Below, piece after piece: positions 62,388 through 64,000 of a DNA stretch of 64,000 bases (the first letter of the stretch is position 1; each line of letters starts with the position of its first letter). The notes under the pieces are model-generated. The model searched no databases, had not been told where the DNA came from, and was given only the letters and a program-made list of their open reading frames with translations. The stretch spans positions 4,093,001 through 4,157,000 of the forward strand of contig NZ_CP076128.1 in NCBI RefSeq assembly GCF_018736065.1. The letters run 5' to 3'. The DNA comes from Flammeovirga kamogawensis (GTDB lineage: Bacteria > Bacteroidota > Bacteroidia > Cytophagales > Flammeovirgaceae). Made by a program: the position numbers and the translations under genes.

Positions 62388-62765
62388 ATGTCACTATCAA
62401 TAACTAAAAGACCTGTTATCCTTTATGACAGTTCTTGTCCGAAACAAAGTAAATTTGCAAATGATGTAAATTTAAAAATCACAGATCTAAGAGAGATTGA
62501 AGTCAATGCTTGTCCACTATCAGAACGATTGCTTGTTGATATTCTCGAAAAAATGAGAGTAAAACCATCTTCTGTGTTGATTAATGAGAAGTCACCTTGG
62601 TATAGATGCTTTTCAGATGATTTTTACGAAATGAGTGATGTTGTTCTAATCAGAACATTAGTCGATTTCCCCTCCTTGTTAAAAACACCAATTGTAATTC
62701 TTGATGAACAGGTATTTGTTGATCCCAAAGAGGAGTATCTTCCAATAGAAGAATTTGCGTATTAA
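62388..62765 (+). CDS. ArsC/Spx-like thioredoxin-fold protein
   Basis: A 125-residue protein that fits the ArsC/Spx/YffB fold. It has ILYDSSCPKQSKF, in which Cys17 sits where ArsC has its nucleophile, and LLVDILEKMRVKPSSVLIN, then SDVVLIRTLVDFPSLLKTPIVILDEQ near the end, the region where the family has its LxxxPxLxxRPIxI motif. The conserved Arg of that motif is Thr or Pro here, so arsenate reductase activity is doubtful. It lies 56 bp before the aminotransferase gene on the same strand and may be co-transcribed. Confidence 0.7.
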   Translation: MSLSITKRPVILYDSSCPKQSKFANDVNLKITDLREIEVNACPLSERLLVDILEKMRVKPSSVLINEKSPWYRCFSDDFYEMSDVVLIRTLVDFPSLLKTPIVILDEQVFVDPKEEYLPIEEFAY

Positions 62766-62821
62766 TTTCTTTAGAAATAAGAGAAAAGGTATTATCTATA
62801 CATTTATTAAAAAATAAGTAT

Positions 62822-63946
62822 ATGATAGTACCTTTTTTGTCTTTAGATAGTATTCATACTTCAATTAAAAAGGAAGTATTATCTGCAATTGAACAGGTTT
62901 ATAATGCAAATGATTTTATTTTAGGTGAGAAGTTAACTGCGTTTGAGGAGCAATACGCCAAAGCAACAGGAGTAAATTATTGTGTAGGTGTTGGTAACGG
63001 CTTAGATGCACTAAAAATAGCATTATTAGCACTTGATATTAATAAGGGAGATGAGGTAATTATTCCAGCAAATACATTTTTTGCTACCTTACAAGCAGTA
63101 GTACTTGTTGGTGCTAAACCTATTCTAGTAGATGTAAATCAAAAAGATGGTTTAATAGACATTGATTTATTAAAAAAGAGCATAACCTCAAAAACAAAAG
63201 CAATACTACCTGTTCATATGTATGGTAATGTTGCAGATGTATTATCTATATTAAAATTGATTAAAGGGAAAGAAATTTACCTTATTGAAGATAACGCTCA
63301 AGCTCATCTTGCAACTCTTAAAAACCAATTTACAGGTAGTTTTGGTCATATTAATGCAACAAGTTTTTATCCAGGAAAAAATTTAGGAGCATTAGGTGAT
63401 GGTGGTGCAATAACTACAAATAGTAAGGAATTAGCAGATAAATGCAAAGCAATTAGAAATTATGGGTCTTCTGAAAAGTACTATTATGATGTATTAGGTG
63501 AAAATTCTAGATTAGATAATTTACAAGCAGCAGTATTATCGGTAAAGCTAAAATATTTACCAGAGTGGACATTGGAAAGAAAAAAAATAGCAGCAATTTA
63601 CGCAAAAGAATTATTAGGAATAGGGGATATCAGTATGTTTGAAATAGAGAATACTGTCGGGCATGTCTATCATTTATTTACAATATTGACAGAGCATAGA
63701 GATCAATTATCAGCGTTTTTAAAAGAAAAGAACATCCAAACTATAGTTCACTATCCTGTCCCAATCCACCTACAAAAATCTGTAGCAAATTTAGGGTACA
63801 AAAAAGGCGATTTTCCCGTTTCCGAAAAAATCGCCAATTCTATTTTGAGCCTACCCCTTTTTATTGGTCTTACTAATAAAGAACAAATGTATGTGGTAGC
63901 ACAAATTAAATTATTTTTTAGTGTGAATAACCTGCTTCACGCATAG
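62822..63946 (+). CDS. DegT/DnrJ/EryC1/StrS-family sugar aminotransferase
   Basis: A 374-residue PLP-dependent aminotransferase. VGVGNGLDALKIALLAL at 56-72 is the cofactor phosphate region, EDNAQAH at 156-162 holds the PLP-binding Asp157, and the Schiff-base Lys186 is in SFYPGKNLGALGDGG. Such enzymes transfer an amino group to a keto-sugar nucleotide for surface polysaccharides or O-antigens. The likely neighbours of such a pathway are beyond the right edge of the window. It follows the ArsC-like gene by 56 bp. The substrate cannot be told. Confidence 0.9.
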   Translation: MIVPFLSLDSIHTSIKKEVLSAIEQVYNANDFILGEKLTAFEEQYAKATGVNYCVGVGNGLDALKIALLALDINKGDEVIIPANTFFATLQAVVLVGAKPILVDVNQKDGLIDIDLLKKSITSKTKAILPVHMYGNVADVLSILKLIKGKEIYLIEDNAQAHLATLKNQFTGSFGHINATSFYPGKNLGALGDGGAITTNSKELADKCKAIRNYGSSEKYYYDVLGENSRLDNLQAAVLSVKLKYLPEWTLERKKIAAIYAKELLGIGDISMFEIENTVGHVYHLFTILTEHRDQLSAFLKEKNIQTIVHYPVPIHLQKSVANLGYKKGDFPVSEKIANSILSLPLFIGLTNKEQMYVVAQIKLFFSVNNLLHA

Positions 63947-64000
63947 TCTTAAAACATCTGCATGATGAACAGACCCTTGTTGGTTTTTAAAACTATCCTC

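Noticed and set aside
63911-64000. Start or end of a further gene at the right edge
   Set aside because: A plus-strand ATG at 63974 and an open minus-strand frame ending at 63911 are both possible, but fewer than 30 codons are visible and neither is recognisable.

Overview
The window looks like chromosomal DNA of a marine Bacteroidota, most likely a Cytophagales member close to Flammeovirga. The support is low GC content, a SusC/SusD pair, Bacteroidota-type outer-membrane barrels, weak Shine-Dalgarno signals, a 7TM-DISM histidine kinase, and a long-chain polyunsaturated fatty acid (PUFA) synthase cluster. The genus is inferred from gene content and has not been tested.

Layout. 1-4 kb: a SusD/SusC nutrient-uptake pair, with SusD cut by the window edge. 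4.2-6.6 kb: a small zinc-ribbon protein, then an operon of a photolyase/cryptochrome-like protein, a flavin-reductase-like protein and a 53-residue DUF2256 protein. 7.2-23.5 kb: the dominant feature, a three-gene PUFA synthase: PfaA (KS-MAT-5xACP-KR-DH'), a PfaC-like protein with an internal acyltransferase (KS-CLF-AT-DH-DH), and the PfaD enoyl reductase. A strong hairpin sits in each gap between these genes and a terminator follows. The activating phosphopantetheinyl transferase is not in the window. 23.5-28.5 kb: an accessory stretch with two copies of a REP-associated transposase (RAYT) unit, further two-hairpin REP-like repeats, two matching C-terminal gene fragments, two unrecognised small proteins and an erythromycin-esterase-family protein.

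28.5-43.7 kb: a PQQ-type beta-propeller protein, truncated hemoglobin, MtfA-like peptidase, an FNR-like regulator with four candidate cluster cysteines, an atypical serine recombinase, the NarK nitrate/nitrite transporter, an outer-membrane barrel, a DegP-type protease, a possible small RNA, a thioredoxin with an overlapping micro-ORF, another barrel, and a large helicase-nuclease. 43.8-64 kb: ApbE, DoxX, SDR plus NAPE-PLD-like hydrolase, phosphoglycerate kinase, a GNAT, a DUF308 protein, a NarL-type two-component pair, RhlE with a leader terminator, HtpG, a TlpA-like thioredoxin, YjbQ, an AsmA-like protein, LysR-YeiH, an ArsC-like protein and a sugar aminotransferase.

How it fits together. 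The pfa genes should form one membrane-lipid pathway. The FNR-like regulator, NarK and truncated hemoglobin suggest low-oxygen nitrate/NO physiology; TACGTA boxes in front of the regulator and of narK suggest a small regulon. DegP, HtpG and RhlE are envelope and cold/heat stress functions, and two of them have suggestive leader elements. Much of the rest is ordinary core genome. Gene starts were moved to an internal ATG where the longest open frame began at TTG/GTG, ran through a terminator, or carried an implausible N-terminal extension.
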